DNA of 13,841 nucleotides from Planctomycetota bacterium (GCA_017885385.1 JAFNGF010000387.1:1-13841), one strand, 5' to 3'; shown: positions 8,101 to 13,791, numbered from the stretch's first letter. Numbers and translations: made by a program. Notes: generated by a model from the letters alone, not told the origin.

Positions 8101-9182
8101 TTGAACTCCAGGGAATTTCGGCGTCTGCTGGCCTCGGCGTATTTCAATCTATCCATTGCGAGGATTTCGCTTCCTGTCGCCAGGTAAGCCATATTGCCGT
8201 TTACGGTCAGGCGTCTGCCTGGGAACCAGGCGAATCCGGTTCTGCCGGTCCTCTGGTCAAGCGCCAGCAAGTGGTACTCTGTGCCGGTGTAAATCTGGTC
8301 GTCCGCCAGCAGGGCGTAGGTGCCGCCGATGACGCCGCCGGCCTCTTCACCTCTCCAGCCGTACTTGCGGTGGAAGAGCATCTGCCCATTTGTCTTGCTG
8401 AAAGCGGCGGGCAAAGACCTGCCGGACGGCACAAAAAGCTGCGCCCCGGCGGCCAGCAGGTATCCCTGTGGAGAGAGGTCATTCTGATAGGCATCTTGCT
8501 CGCTGATGGTATCGTTTTTCCAGACAAGGTCTCCATTTTTAGCGCGGACCGCGTAGAGGTAGACGTTCTCGTGTGGGAAGATTCCAGCACCGAAGTATGC
8601 CACGTCCTCGTCGACGAGCACGCCGGTTCGGATAGGCCATCGTGAAATCATTTTCCCGTTGCCCAGAAGCTTCTCATCACTGGGTCCGCCGCGTATTTTC
8701 CAGAGCAGCTCTCCGTTGTCGGCCTTTAAGCAGTAAACAAAGCCGTCATCCGAACCGACAAAGACCTTATCCTGCCGGACTGTTGGTGCGAGGCGGACTG
8801 GTCCGCCGGTGAAGAAAGACCACCGCTGCTCGCCGGTGGCGGCGTCGAGGGCGTAAACTTTGTGGTCGGCGGACGACCCGAAATAGACCAGATCGCCCGT
8901 GGCGACTACCTGGAAGGCGTCGTCGAAGTCTACCCTGTCGCGCAATATGAAGCCCTCTCGCGGGCGGCTTGCGGGCGCCGGCCAGGCCGGTCGCGGCGGA
9001 TGAACAGACACATAAACCCAATCCTGAACGAGCGGCGTCGGCAGCGATTCGGATGTGCAGCCGCTGTGCGCGTTGTCGCGGCGGTAGGTAGGCCAGTCCG
9101 CCGCGTCCGCCAGTGGCGGACTGAAAAGAGCCAGGGCGGAGAAGAAGGTAACTACAAGGCGGGAATACTTTAAGATTGTCAC
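5133..9182 (-). CDS. Exported PQQ-like double beta-propeller with embedded methyltransferase-like domain and malectin-like tail
   Basis: This is a protein of about 1349 residues. Order: signal peptide (cleavage near LADA/ADW, residue 27-30); PQQ-like propeller 1 (to about 475) with repeats such as KVYALDAATGEQRW; a Gly/Pro-rich linker (480-515); a class I SAM-methyltransferase-like domain (about 515-690) with YCLVVGAERGRLAYELA, an acidic residue in GVEPD, and DQGDLSALPY; propeller 2 (about 720-1150); and a malectin-like domain (about 1190-1335, YTVILYFADSENEQQGRRVFDI). Each propeller contains a charged helical insertion (about 350-400 and 900-935). Propeller 2 ends in a Cys-rich region with GCWINGI and GCICLYP. 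The GTG at 9182 has AAGGAG eight bases upstream; the GTG at 9191 overlaps that site. Domain calls are by eye; function unknown, probably envelope or surface. It leads the ABC operon. Confidence 0.9.
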   Translation of the reverse strand: MTILKYSRLVVTFFSALALFSPPLADAADWPTYRRDNAHSGCTSESLPTPLVQDWVYVSVHPPRPAWPAPASRPREGFILRDRVDFDDAFQVVATGDLVYFGSSADHKVYALDAATGEQRWSFFTGGPVRLAPTVRQDKVFVGSDDGFVYCLKADNGELLWKIRGGPSDEKLLGNGKMISRWPIRTGVLVDEDVAYFGAGIFPHENVYLYAVRAKNGDLVWKNDTISEQDAYQNDLSPQGYLLAAGAQLFVPSGRSLPAAFSKTNGQMLFHRKYGWRGEEAGGVIGGTYALLADDQIYTGTEYHLLALDQRTGRTGFAWFPGRRLTVNGNMAYLATGSEILAMDRLKYAEASRRRNSLEFKIKTLRTELARATGDRRKQLQDQLRTIEKELSDHRRDNITPAVRWQVPSECDAELIVTANLVIAGGQDKVDALDRDSGELVWNTKVEGKASGLAAANGRLYVSTDTGKIYCFASENASSSKSQVVMQTNPVGGGGSAPAGPVRPPVANPYPKDELTEVYEAAAEAILMETGVTKGYCLVVGAERGRLAYELAKRTNLTIIGVEPDLQKVQAARLALDAAGLYGQRVTIDQGDLSALPYSNYFANLIVSDSLILTGQIPGEPARLVRHIKPCGGAICVGAPANIPGCAAPRPAQRAAAVSSKELLSWFARLELGSCRISQVNGLWATLQRGALPGAGKWTHQYAEPGNTACSDDLALAGPLGLLWFGEPGSAPMVNRHDAATSPLAVNGRLFIQGENVVMAYDSYNGMLLWKREIPGAMRTRLKSRECGNLAASQDSFFIAIGDKCLRLDAATGETRATYTMPPTPEGLPRNWGYLAYVDGVLYGSAMTEIGISTSVFAMDARDGRHLWNYGGKNIANLTIAVGDGWIFFVDSSLTPQQRDTLLKEDKSHLAGLQGEQAKKAEEKQKKLDARLAVALDARTGGKLWEKPVDVTDCSRIGIGGGELMAMYRDGIVVLCGANANGHYWKQFLAGEFSQRRLLALSAKTGNTMWARDANYRHRPLLIGDTIIAEPWAFDLATGQQKTRPHPLTGAETTWQFLRPGHHCGAISACPQMLLMRSGYTSYYDLRDDAGIRHFAGHRLGCWINGIAADGLALAPEASAGCICLYPIVCSLALEPRPDRQRWAIYSSGGDNTPVQNLAINLGAPGDRRDSTGQLWLAYPRPSLPADRKAMGFAIQLQTEFLQGGGYVSRNSEAEATTGSEHSWVFASYARGLRRCVVPLLDEREGPADYTVILYFADSENEQQGRRVFDIALQGKVVVEGFDITKEAEGSQRAIVREFAAVRVERNLEIELIPKGEQASSMSQAPILCGLQVQRIAQKAEDKGQNTEF
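7119..7640 (-). other. Methyltransferase-like domain within the propeller protein
   Basis: This is the part of the propeller gene coding for the Rossmann-like segment. The glycine motif is G-A-E-R-G instead of the common G-x-G-x-G, followed by the acidic strand end GVEPD and the motif-II-like GDLSALPYSNYFANLIVSD. A closing strand HIKPCGGAICVGAP is typical of class I methyltransferases. Because the protein has a signal peptide, this domain should end up outside the cytoplasm. Confidence 0.65.
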
Positions 9183-9190
9183 TGAATGCA

Positions 9191-9196
9191 CTCCTT
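9191..9196 (-). promoter_or_regulatory. Ribosome binding site that sets the propeller start
   Basis: AAGGAG on the minus strand lies eight bases before the GTG at 9182 and directly abuts the GTG at 9191. The spacing favours 9182 as the real start, which shortens the protein by three residues. Confidence 0.6.
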
Positions 9197-9250
9197 AAAA
9201 GAATAAGCCACAGAGCACAGAGAGCTCAGAAGACCTGTTTTGACTTTCCA

Positions 9251-9280
9251 TGGCAGCCGTGCGCGGGCTGCCAAGCCCGC
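9251..9280. repeat. Two mutually exclusive hairpins between genes
   Basis: TGGCAGCC (9251-9258) pairs with GGCTGCCA (9266-9273), while GCGGGCT (9263-9269) pairs with AGCCCGC (9274-9280). The two stems share bases, so only one can form. The second hairpin resembles the GGGCT-GGA-AGCCC hairpin at 11778-11796. Confidence 0.75.
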
Positions 9281-9387
9281 CAGTGTCTAAATTTATATAA
9301 GGCACGGATTAACACTGATTCACACGGTTTAATTCCTGGATAAAAGGCGACAAGGCCCGTGTCCATCTCTGTGTTCCTCTGTGTTCT

Positions 9388-9410
9388 CCTTCGACTGCGC
9401 TCAGGACGGC
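9388..9410. repeat. Intergenic copy of the CTTCGACTGCGCTCAGG element
   Basis: The core CCTTCGACTGCGCTCAGG differs at one of 18 positions from the minus-strand sequence inside the permease gene (4154-4171). This makes the permease segment a member of a dispersed family rather than native coding sequence. Confidence 0.85.
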
Positions 9411-9554
9411 GTCTGTGGCAAAATATAACCGATTCAAACCGGATTGCAAGTTTCTTCGCTACGGATAATCGTGCAAATGCGATGTTACGGTCGTGTGCTT
9501 TTTTGGTGATTTTTTTTGATTTTTTGCCGATGCTTGTTTAGACTGATGGCGAGT

Positions 9555-10745
9555 ATGAACTCTAAAGAGCGAGTATGGGCTGCGATGAATCACCAAGAGC
9601 CGGATCGCGTTCCGGTAATGTGCCAATTGGCTCTCGGACACTACTTTCTAAATTGCCAGTATCGCCCGTCACAGATCTGGTTTGACAGTGAAACTTTTGC
9701 CCATGCTCTGGTTGATTTGCAGAGAAGGTATGAATTCGACGGTATTCTGGTGAACATACCCGGCAGGCCGCCGGACTGGCAAAACAAGCTGGCGTCTTGT
9801 AAAAGAATTGGCGATGCTGAATATCTGTATTGGAAATCCGGGCTGGAGACTATTGTGCCGCCGGATGATAACCCGCAGACATTTAGGCCCGGACGAGCGT
9901 CCCTCGATCAGGCGGATTACAGAACTGTCGATATTAGAGACCCGGCGACATATAGACTGCCGGGTTACATCTGGAATACCTGGCATACACCCGAGCTGTG
10001 GGACGTCAGCCCGCAAGCTGACCTCAGTGACTCCAAGTCCTATCCTCAATGGTTCACAATCGCACTTAAGAAAGTACAACAATTGGCGCCGGAGGTCTCA
10101 ATACACGCGGAGGTGTTTTCGCCTTTTACGCATCTTATGGAGCTGTTCGGCTATGAACAGGGCCTTCTGGCTTTGATCGACGCGCCTGGCAAATGTCACG
10201 AGGTGCTTGCTGTACTCACGCGCATCGTCCTTGCGCAGGTTAAACTGTATGGCAGCTGCGGCCCCGATGCTATTCTGGTCAGTTCAGCTTTTGCCGGGGC
10301 GGGTTTTATAAGTCGACAGATGTACAAAGAATTTGTGGCCCCTTACGAGGACCAGGTTTTCCGAGCGATACATAGCCACGGCTCAAAGGCGTACGTCCAC
10401 ACCTGCGGCGCGATTGGCGACCGGCTGGACCTGATGGGCGAAACGTGCGTTGACGGGATCGACACCTTGGACCCTCCGCCGCTCGGCACGGTAGATTTGG
10501 CGGAGGCGAAATCCAAGTATGGCAGGCGGTTCTTCTTCAAAGGAAATCTCGATGCCGTAAATGAGATGCTCAACGCCGATGAGCGGACTTTTGAGCAGGC
10601 GGTAAAGGACAGAATCAGAATCGGCAAGCCGGGCAGCGGGTATATCCTCTCCTCGGCTTGCAGCGTCGCACCTTATGTCAAGCCCGAAAGACTCAAAAGG
10701 CTGGTAGAGCTGGCAAGGCAAGCCGGGCACACGGTGACCTGGTGA
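9555..10745 (+). CDS. Uroporphyrinogen decarboxylase (URO-D) superfamily protein, possible corrinoid-type methyltransferase
   Basis: This 396-residue protein belongs to the URO-D superfamily (COG0407-like), shown by the N-terminal MNSKERVWAAMNHQEPDRVPV, a barrel-like middle, FFFKGNLDAV and the C-terminal GYILSSACSVAPYVKPERL. It is probably not the haem enzyme HemE. It has His282-Thr-Cys284 followed 85 residues later by Cys369, the HxC...C arrangement that binds zinc in MtaA/MtbA/CmuA corrinoid methyltransferases, and the usual start of HemE is absent. The substrate cannot be told, and no corrinoid protein or partner is encoded nearby. The frame is open back to 9516, but the first 13 residues are unlike the family; the ATG at 9555 gives the usual N-terminus and has only a weak site (GGCGAG). 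It converges with the hydrolase gene, 14 bases between stops. Confidence 0.87.
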   Translation: MNSKERVWAAMNHQEPDRVPVMCQLALGHYFLNCQYRPSQIWFDSETFAHALVDLQRRYEFDGILVNIPGRPPDWQNKLASCKRIGDAEYLYWKSGLETIVPPDDNPQTFRPGRASLDQADYRTVDIRDPATYRLPGYIWNTWHTPELWDVSPQADLSDSKSYPQWFTIALKKVQQLAPEVSIHAEVFSPFTHLMELFGYEQGLLALIDAPGKCHEVLAVLTRIVLAQVKLYGSCGPDAILVSSAFAGAGFISRQMYKEFVAPYEDQVFRAIHSHGSKAYVHTCGAIGDRLDLMGETCVDGIDTLDPPPLGTVDLAEAKSKYGRRFFFKGNLDAVNEMLNADERTFEQAVKDRIRIGKPGSGYILSSACSVAPYVKPERLKRLVELARQAGHTVTW

Positions 10746-10759
10746 TCAGATTATCTCTC

Positions 10760-11683
10760 TTACCTGGTCGCCTGATTACCAACTGACCTCAGGTGCTCAT
10801 CGAAAAATTGCTCGACCATTTTTTCGACGGCAGGGTCTTTGAATCCGCCGTGGCCGCCGCCTTCAACAGTATGGAACTTGACCTTTACGCCCACTTTTTT
10901 CAATGCTTCAAAGAAAATTTGGCTCTGGTTGTGCGGAACCAGCGGGTCCGCATCCCCGTGCACAATCAAAAACGGCGGGTCATCTTTGGTGACATAACTG
11001 ATCGGGTTTGCCCGCTTGCACGCATCGGGATTTTCCAGGATAGGCCCGCCGATGAGCTTTGACTCCGGCGAGTCGGCTGCGGCGTGATTCATCTTGCTCG
11101 CAAAGTCAGCAATTTTCAGGAAGTCGGTTGGCCCGAAGTAGTCGCAGACGGCCTGCACCCGGCTGGAGACATCCAGGTTTGGGCCCTTATCGAATTCCTT
11201 GATGCCGCCGGTTGTGCCGAGTAGCGCCACTAAGTGCCCGCCGGCCGATGCTCCCCAAGCCGCAAAGCGGTTGGGATCCAGGTTGTATTGCCTGGCGTTT
11301 GCCCGTAGCCAGCGGACGGCAGCCTTACAATCTTCAATCTGGGCAGGGAAAATAGCGTGCTGACTGAGGCGGTAGTTTACGCTGGCCACGGCATAACCTT
11401 TTTGTACGAACCGAACAGCGGGGCAGCTCTTTTTGTCGCCGGACTGCCAGGCCCCACCGTGCACCCAGATGATAAGCGGCAGAGGTTTTGCTGCATCACC
11501 TTGTTGGCCGATCTGTTCCGGCAAATACAAATCCAGTTTGTGCCGTTCGTGCCCGCCAGGGACATACTCTAAATCGCGCAGAATGCGGACCGGGCCTCCA
11601 CTTGCTGGAAAGCCGACGGTTGCAACTAAGAGGATCGACCATACTGCCAGCCAAAACTGTGCTTTAAGATTATTAGTGCCCAT
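10760..11683 (-). CDS. Exported alpha/beta hydrolase, carboxylesterase (BD-FAE/acetyl-xylan-esterase-like)
   Basis: This is a 307-residue enzyme with an N-terminal signal peptide (LAVWSILLVATVGFPASG). It shows a complete hydrolase set: oxyanion motif HGGAW (75-79), nucleophile elbow GASAG with Ser146, acidic residue probably Asp246 in HGDADPLVP, and His278 in EGGGHGG. The spacing and the YRLS and W..ANA..YN.DP.R motifs fit the carboxylesterase group that includes BD-FAE-type feruloyl and acetyl xylan esterases, so deacylation of plant or algal polysaccharide outside the cytoplasm is plausible. The actual substrate is not determined by the sequence. The ATG at 11683 is preceded by GAGG at good spacing. 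Upstream lies the composite repeat at 11713-11832. Confidence 0.9.
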   Translation of the reverse strand: MGTNNLKAQFWLAVWSILLVATVGFPASGGPVRILRDLEYVPGGHERHKLDLYLPEQIGQQGDAAKPLPLIIWVHGGAWQSGDKKSCPAVRFVQKGYAVASVNYRLSQHAIFPAQIEDCKAAVRWLRANARQYNLDPNRFAAWGASAGGHLVALLGTTGGIKEFDKGPNLDVSSRVQAVCDYFGPTDFLKIADFASKMNHAAADSPESKLIGGPILENPDACKRANPISYVTKDDPPFLIVHGDADPLVPHNQSQIFFEALKKVGVKVKFHTVEGGGHGGFKDPAVEKMVEQFFDEHLRSVGNQATR

Positions 11684-11712
11684 TTTGAACCTCGCGTTTG
11701 AAGGCAGACCTC

Positions 11713-11832
11713 ACCGCTGAGAACGCTGAGACCGCTGAGACCGCAGAATAGTGGCACGGCCATCTTGGCCGTGCTTTCACGGGCTGGAAGCCCGTGCCAC
11801 AAAATCTCAGCGTCCTCTGCGCACTCGGCGGT
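11713..11832. repeat. Composite intergenic repeat: inverted nonamer arms around a double palindrome
   Basis: The left arm is four 9-base units (ACCGCTGAG, AACGCTGAG, ACCGCTGAG, ACCGCAGAA; 11713-11748). The right arm is three units in opposite orientation (CTCAGCGTC, CTCTGCGCA, CTCGGCGGT; 11806-11832). Between them sits a 50-base palindrome (11751-11800). The right arm ends six bases before the phosphofructokinase stop codon, so the structure could also end transcription, but no clear T-run follows. Confidence 0.85.
11751..11800. repeat. GTGGCAC-bounded double hairpin
   Basis: The ends GTGGCAC and GTGCCAC are inverted repeats. Inside are GCACGGCCA-TCT-TGGCCGTGC (11754-11774) and CACGGGCT-GGA-AGCCCGTG (11778-11796), both perfect stems. 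It lies precisely between the nonamer arms of the surrounding repeat, as if inserted into it. Confidence 0.85.
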
Positions 11833-11838
11833 AAAAAG

Positions 11839-12975
11839 TCAGACGCCAAAACTTGTTCCGATGGCCAGAGCCGCCTTTATTAGCTCGTGGTTTCGTGGAA
11901 CCTTTCTTATTTTACCGGCGACGCGCGAAAGGCTGATACTGCAAAGCCTGCCGCCTTTTACAGCGACCATGCGGTTCTTCACGCCTCTGACCAGTAATTC
12001 GACCGCCGTATGCCCGAAATTGGTGGCGAGCGTCCTGTCGTATGGGGTTGGCGTGCCGCCGCGTTGAACGTGGCCAAGTATCACAGCACGACAATCCAGA
12101 CCCGTTCGCCTGTTGATGTCTTCGGCGAGCTTGTTGCCAATTCCGCCCAAGCGCAAAGGGTCCGGACGGGTTGCGACTATTTTTTGAACGACCATCTGAC
12201 AGCCTTTTTCCCGAGCTCCTTCAGATACTACGACGATACTGAACCGCTTGCCCCGTCGTGATCGGCCAATAACGTATTCAGAGACTTTCTCCAGCTTGTA
12301 GGGGATTTCTGGAATTAGTATTAGATCGGCGCCGCCGGCCACGCCGGAATAAAGCGCGATCCACCCGGCGTATCTGCCCATCACCTCGATAATCATCACT
12401 CGGTGGTGCGAGCTGGCGGTTGTGTGGACTTTGTCAATCGCATCGGTTGCCGTTGTCACCGCCGTATTGAATCCGAAGGTAACATCTGTGCCGTAAAGGT
12501 CGTTGTCGATAGTTTTTGGCACTCCTATAATGGGCAGGCCCTTTTTTGCGAGGCGCGCCGCTGAGGCCATTGTGCCGTCACCGCCAATACAAACCAGAGC
12601 GTCAATGTCTCGCTGTTTGAGCGCCTGCAGGCAATTATTCGAAACGTCCTTGACTTGTGTTTTGTCGCCCACCCCCGCGTGCGCGGGGGCAAGCTTGCCC
12701 CTGCTAAGGCAACGCACCGGGAACTTGAACGGGTCGGCAGTGTTGCTTGTCCCCAGAATGGTCCCGCCGACGGTCAGGATATTGCTGACGTCGTCATAAC
12801 TTAAACGGTTTATCCGGTTTTCAATCAGCCCAAGATAGCCGTCCTGGATTCCCCATACCTCAAGGGCGTATTTGTTTATAGCTGTCTTGGTCACGGCCCG
12901 AATCACCGCATTTAGCCCAGGACAATCTCCTCCCCCCGTCATCACAGCTATCGATCGAGATCGAGCTTTTGACAT
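11839..12975 (-). CDS. pfkA: 6-phosphofructokinase, group III type
   Basis: This 378-residue enzyme phosphorylates fructose 6-phosphate in glycolysis. Motifs: GGGDCPGLNAVIR (14-26), GGDGT (131-135), PKTIDND (153-159, catalytic base Asp157), MGRYAG (199-204) and GHVQRGG (301-307). The donor-specificity positions (E. coli 104 and 124) are Gly134 and Lys154: Gly favours ATP, while Lys is typical of PPi-dependent enzymes. ATP is more likely, as in other Gly/Lys enzymes, but not certain. The frame is open to 13107, yet that extension is translated hairpin DNA; the ATG at 12975 has AGGGA upstream and begins just before the first conserved motif. Residues 88-106 (RCLSRGKLAPAHAGVGDKT), between ILGTSNTADPFK and the strand leading to GGDGT, are coded by a palindromic repeat and look inserted. 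Confidence 0.93.
   Translation of the reverse strand: MSKARSRSIAVMTGGGDCPGLNAVIRAVTKTAINKYALEVWGIQDGYLGLIENRINRLSYDDVSNILTVGGTILGTSNTADPFKFPVRCLSRGKLAPAHAGVGDKTQVKDVSNNCLQALKQRDIDALVCIGGDGTMASAARLAKKGLPIIGVPKTIDNDLYGTDVTFGFNTAVTTATDAIDKVHTTASSHHRVMIIEVMGRYAGWIALYSGVAGGADLILIPEIPYKLEKVSEYVIGRSRRGKRFSIVVVSEGAREKGCQMVVQKIVATRPDPLRLGGIGNKLAEDINRRTGLDCRAVILGHVQRGGTPTPYDRTLATNFGHTAVELLVRGVKNRMVAVKGGRLCSISLSRVAGKIRKVPRNHELIKAALAIGTSFGV
12672..12701. repeat. Overlapping palindromes inside the phosphofructokinase gene
   Basis: CCCCCGCG-TG-CGCGGGGG (12672-12689) overlaps the perfect 16-base palindrome GGGGCAAGCTTGCCCC (12686-12701). The CCCCGCG/CGCGGGG arms recur with a different loop in the leader of the same gene (12995-13013). 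The segment encodes the extra residues near 92-102 of the enzyme. Confidence 0.85.
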
Positions 12976-12994
12976 TACTGAAGTCCCTGTCAAA

Positions 12995-13013
12995 CCCCGC
13001 GTCAAACGCGGGG
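12995..13013. repeat. CCCCGCG hairpin in the phosphofructokinase leader
   Basis: CCCCGCG-TCAAA-CGCGGGG is a perfect seven-pair stem 20 bases upstream of the start codon. It could affect translation or simply be a repeat copy; the same arms occur inside the gene. Confidence 0.8.
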
Positions 13014-13023
13014 CTAAACGGTT

Positions 13024-13049
13024 AACCCCGCCATCACTATGGCGGGGTT
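13024..13049. repeat. Strong hairpin between cytochrome and phosphofructokinase genes
   Basis: AACCCCGCCAT and ATGGCGGGGTT form an 11-pair stem with loop CACT, nine bases after the cytochrome stop codon. Its place suggests a terminator for the cytochrome transcript, but there is no T-run, and its AACCCCGC start matches the neighbouring hairpin (12993-13000), so a dispersed palindrome is equally likely. Confidence 0.8.
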
Positions 13050-13058
13050 GCCCATGCT

Positions 13059-13766
13059 CTACTTCCATTTGCATCTGCGATGAGTTAGCCGATGGTTGCC
13101 GTGACAATCCGTACAGACTTTTCCCTCAGCGGTGCTGGCAAAAAGAACCTGGTGCTGTTCCGTGTCGATTTTGTCTTTGGGGTGACAGGTCATGCAGGCC
13201 GCGTTAATCTTTGCCCGTGGGTACATAATATCGGGCGGCGTGCCGGTTCCGCCTGAGGCCCAGGATTCATCGGCAATATGGGCGTCGCCTTCGCCGTGGC
13301 AATCCTTGCAGCCGATGTTCGCTCGGGCATGACGGGCGGCAAGGACCTCCTGCATGTAGTTAACGTGGCAAACGAAGCAGCGGCTGTTATCTGCTCCCGG
13401 CCCGGCATTTGGAGAATTATCAACCGATAATGGCGGCTCATCACCAAGAAGCAGCGGAGGCTCATTGTCTGCCATGGATTGGTCGGTTGCCGCGGTTCTG
13501 CTGCCGGCCCCGTTAGAAATCCCGGTTCGTTCGGACCGCTCCTGACGCATAGCATGAGGATTTCTACCGGGGCTGGCGGGAACCCAATTTACCGCAGAGA
13601 CCGCGGAGTACGCGGAGTTTTTAATTATATCTTTATTCTCGGCGGTCTTTGCGTTCTCAGCGGTTAATGTTTTAGCCTCCGCGTTCTCTTGAGTCTTTAT
13701 CTGCCCACAGCCTGCTCCGGCAACAATTGCCATCGTCAGAACAAAGAGGAAGAGATGATGGTGCAT
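13059..13766 (-). CDS. Tetraheme cytochrome c lipoprotein
   Basis: This 235-residue protein has four haem c sites: CFVCH (130-134), CKDCH (153-157), CMTCH (191-195) and CTDCH (218-222). Further histidines that could be distal ligands lie in ARHARAN, DAHIADE, TEQHQ and GNHRLTH. It should carry electrons outside the cytoplasm as a small multihaem cytochrome; the partner is unknown. The N-terminus MHHHLFLFVLTMAIVAGAGC ends in a loose lipobox, so Cys20 may be lipidated; otherwise it is a signal peptide. The start has AGAGGTG six bases upstream. Residues 21-128 are a low-complexity linker, of which 28-60 are encoded by tandem nonamer repeats and 67-85 by a second inverted-repeat segment. A gene ending 25 bases upstream on the same strand suggests an operon. 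Confidence 0.9.
   Translation of the reverse strand: MHHHLFLFVLTMAIVAGAGCGQIKTQENAEAKTLTAENAKTAENKDIIKNSAYSAVSAVNWVPASPGRNPHAMRQERSERTGISNGAGSRTAATDQSMADNEPPLLLGDEPPLSVDNSPNAGPGADNSRCFVCHVNYMQEVLAARHARANIGCKDCHGEGDAHIADESWASGGTGTPPDIMYPRAKINAACMTCHPKDKIDTEQHQVLFASTAEGKVCTDCHGNHRLTHRRCKWK
13514..13566. repeat. Inverted-repeat segment inside the cytochrome gene
   Basis: TAGAAATCC (13514-13522) and GGATTTCTA (13558-13566) are perfect nine-base inverted repeats 35 bases apart. The segment encodes residues 67-85 (GRNPHAMRQERSERTGISN), which have no resemblance to a haem domain. No second copy is in the window, so its repeat nature is less sure. Confidence 0.5.
13591..13685. repeat. Nonamer repeat element inside the cytochrome gene
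   Basis: Three units, ACCGCAGAG, ACCGCGGAG and TACGCGGAG (13591-13617), face CTCGGCGGT, CTTTGCGTT, CTCAGCGGT and, after 12 bases, CTCCGCGTT (13638-13685) across a 20-base AT-rich centre. Read on the minus strand the 9-base units give repeated TAE, NAE and NAK tripeptides. ACCGCTGAGAACGC (minus, 13664-13651) is identical to 11713-11726. Confidence 0.88.
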
Positions 13767-13791
13767 ATATTACACCTCTGTGCCGGAACGA

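Larger units (their letters stand above)
9183..9554. other. Divergent intergenic region packed with repeats
   Basis: No gene is seen in these 372 bases. They hold a CACAGAG-rich segment (9209-9226), two competing hairpins (9251-9280), a stretch reading GGCACGGATTAACACTGATT (9301-9320) that looks like a dispersed repeat, CTCTGTG-rich DNA facing the first segment (9366-9387), the CCTTCGACTGCGCTCAGG core (9388-9405) and T-rich runs (9499-9526). Promoters for both flanking genes must lie here, but no convincing one was found. Confidence 0.7.

Noticed and set aside
9444..9471. TTGCAA and TAATCG 16 bases apart as a promoter for the URO-D gene
   Set aside because: The -10 match is poor and such pairs occur by chance. 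It is left out of the features.
9555..10745. Assignment of the URO-D gene as hemE
   Set aside because: The HxC...C residues and lack of the HemE N-terminal pattern point to the wider methyltransferase-like part of the superfamily, and no other haem synthesis gene is nearby.
12995..13049. Two neighbouring hairpins as a CRISPR-like array or tandem riboswitch
   Set aside because: The units differ in arms, loops and length, with no spacers of equal size and no recognisable riboswitch core.
12976..13107. Upstream 44-codon extension of phosphofructokinase
   Set aside because: It is translated from two hairpins and overlaps part of the cytochrome 3' end. Family members begin close to the MTGGGDCPG motif.
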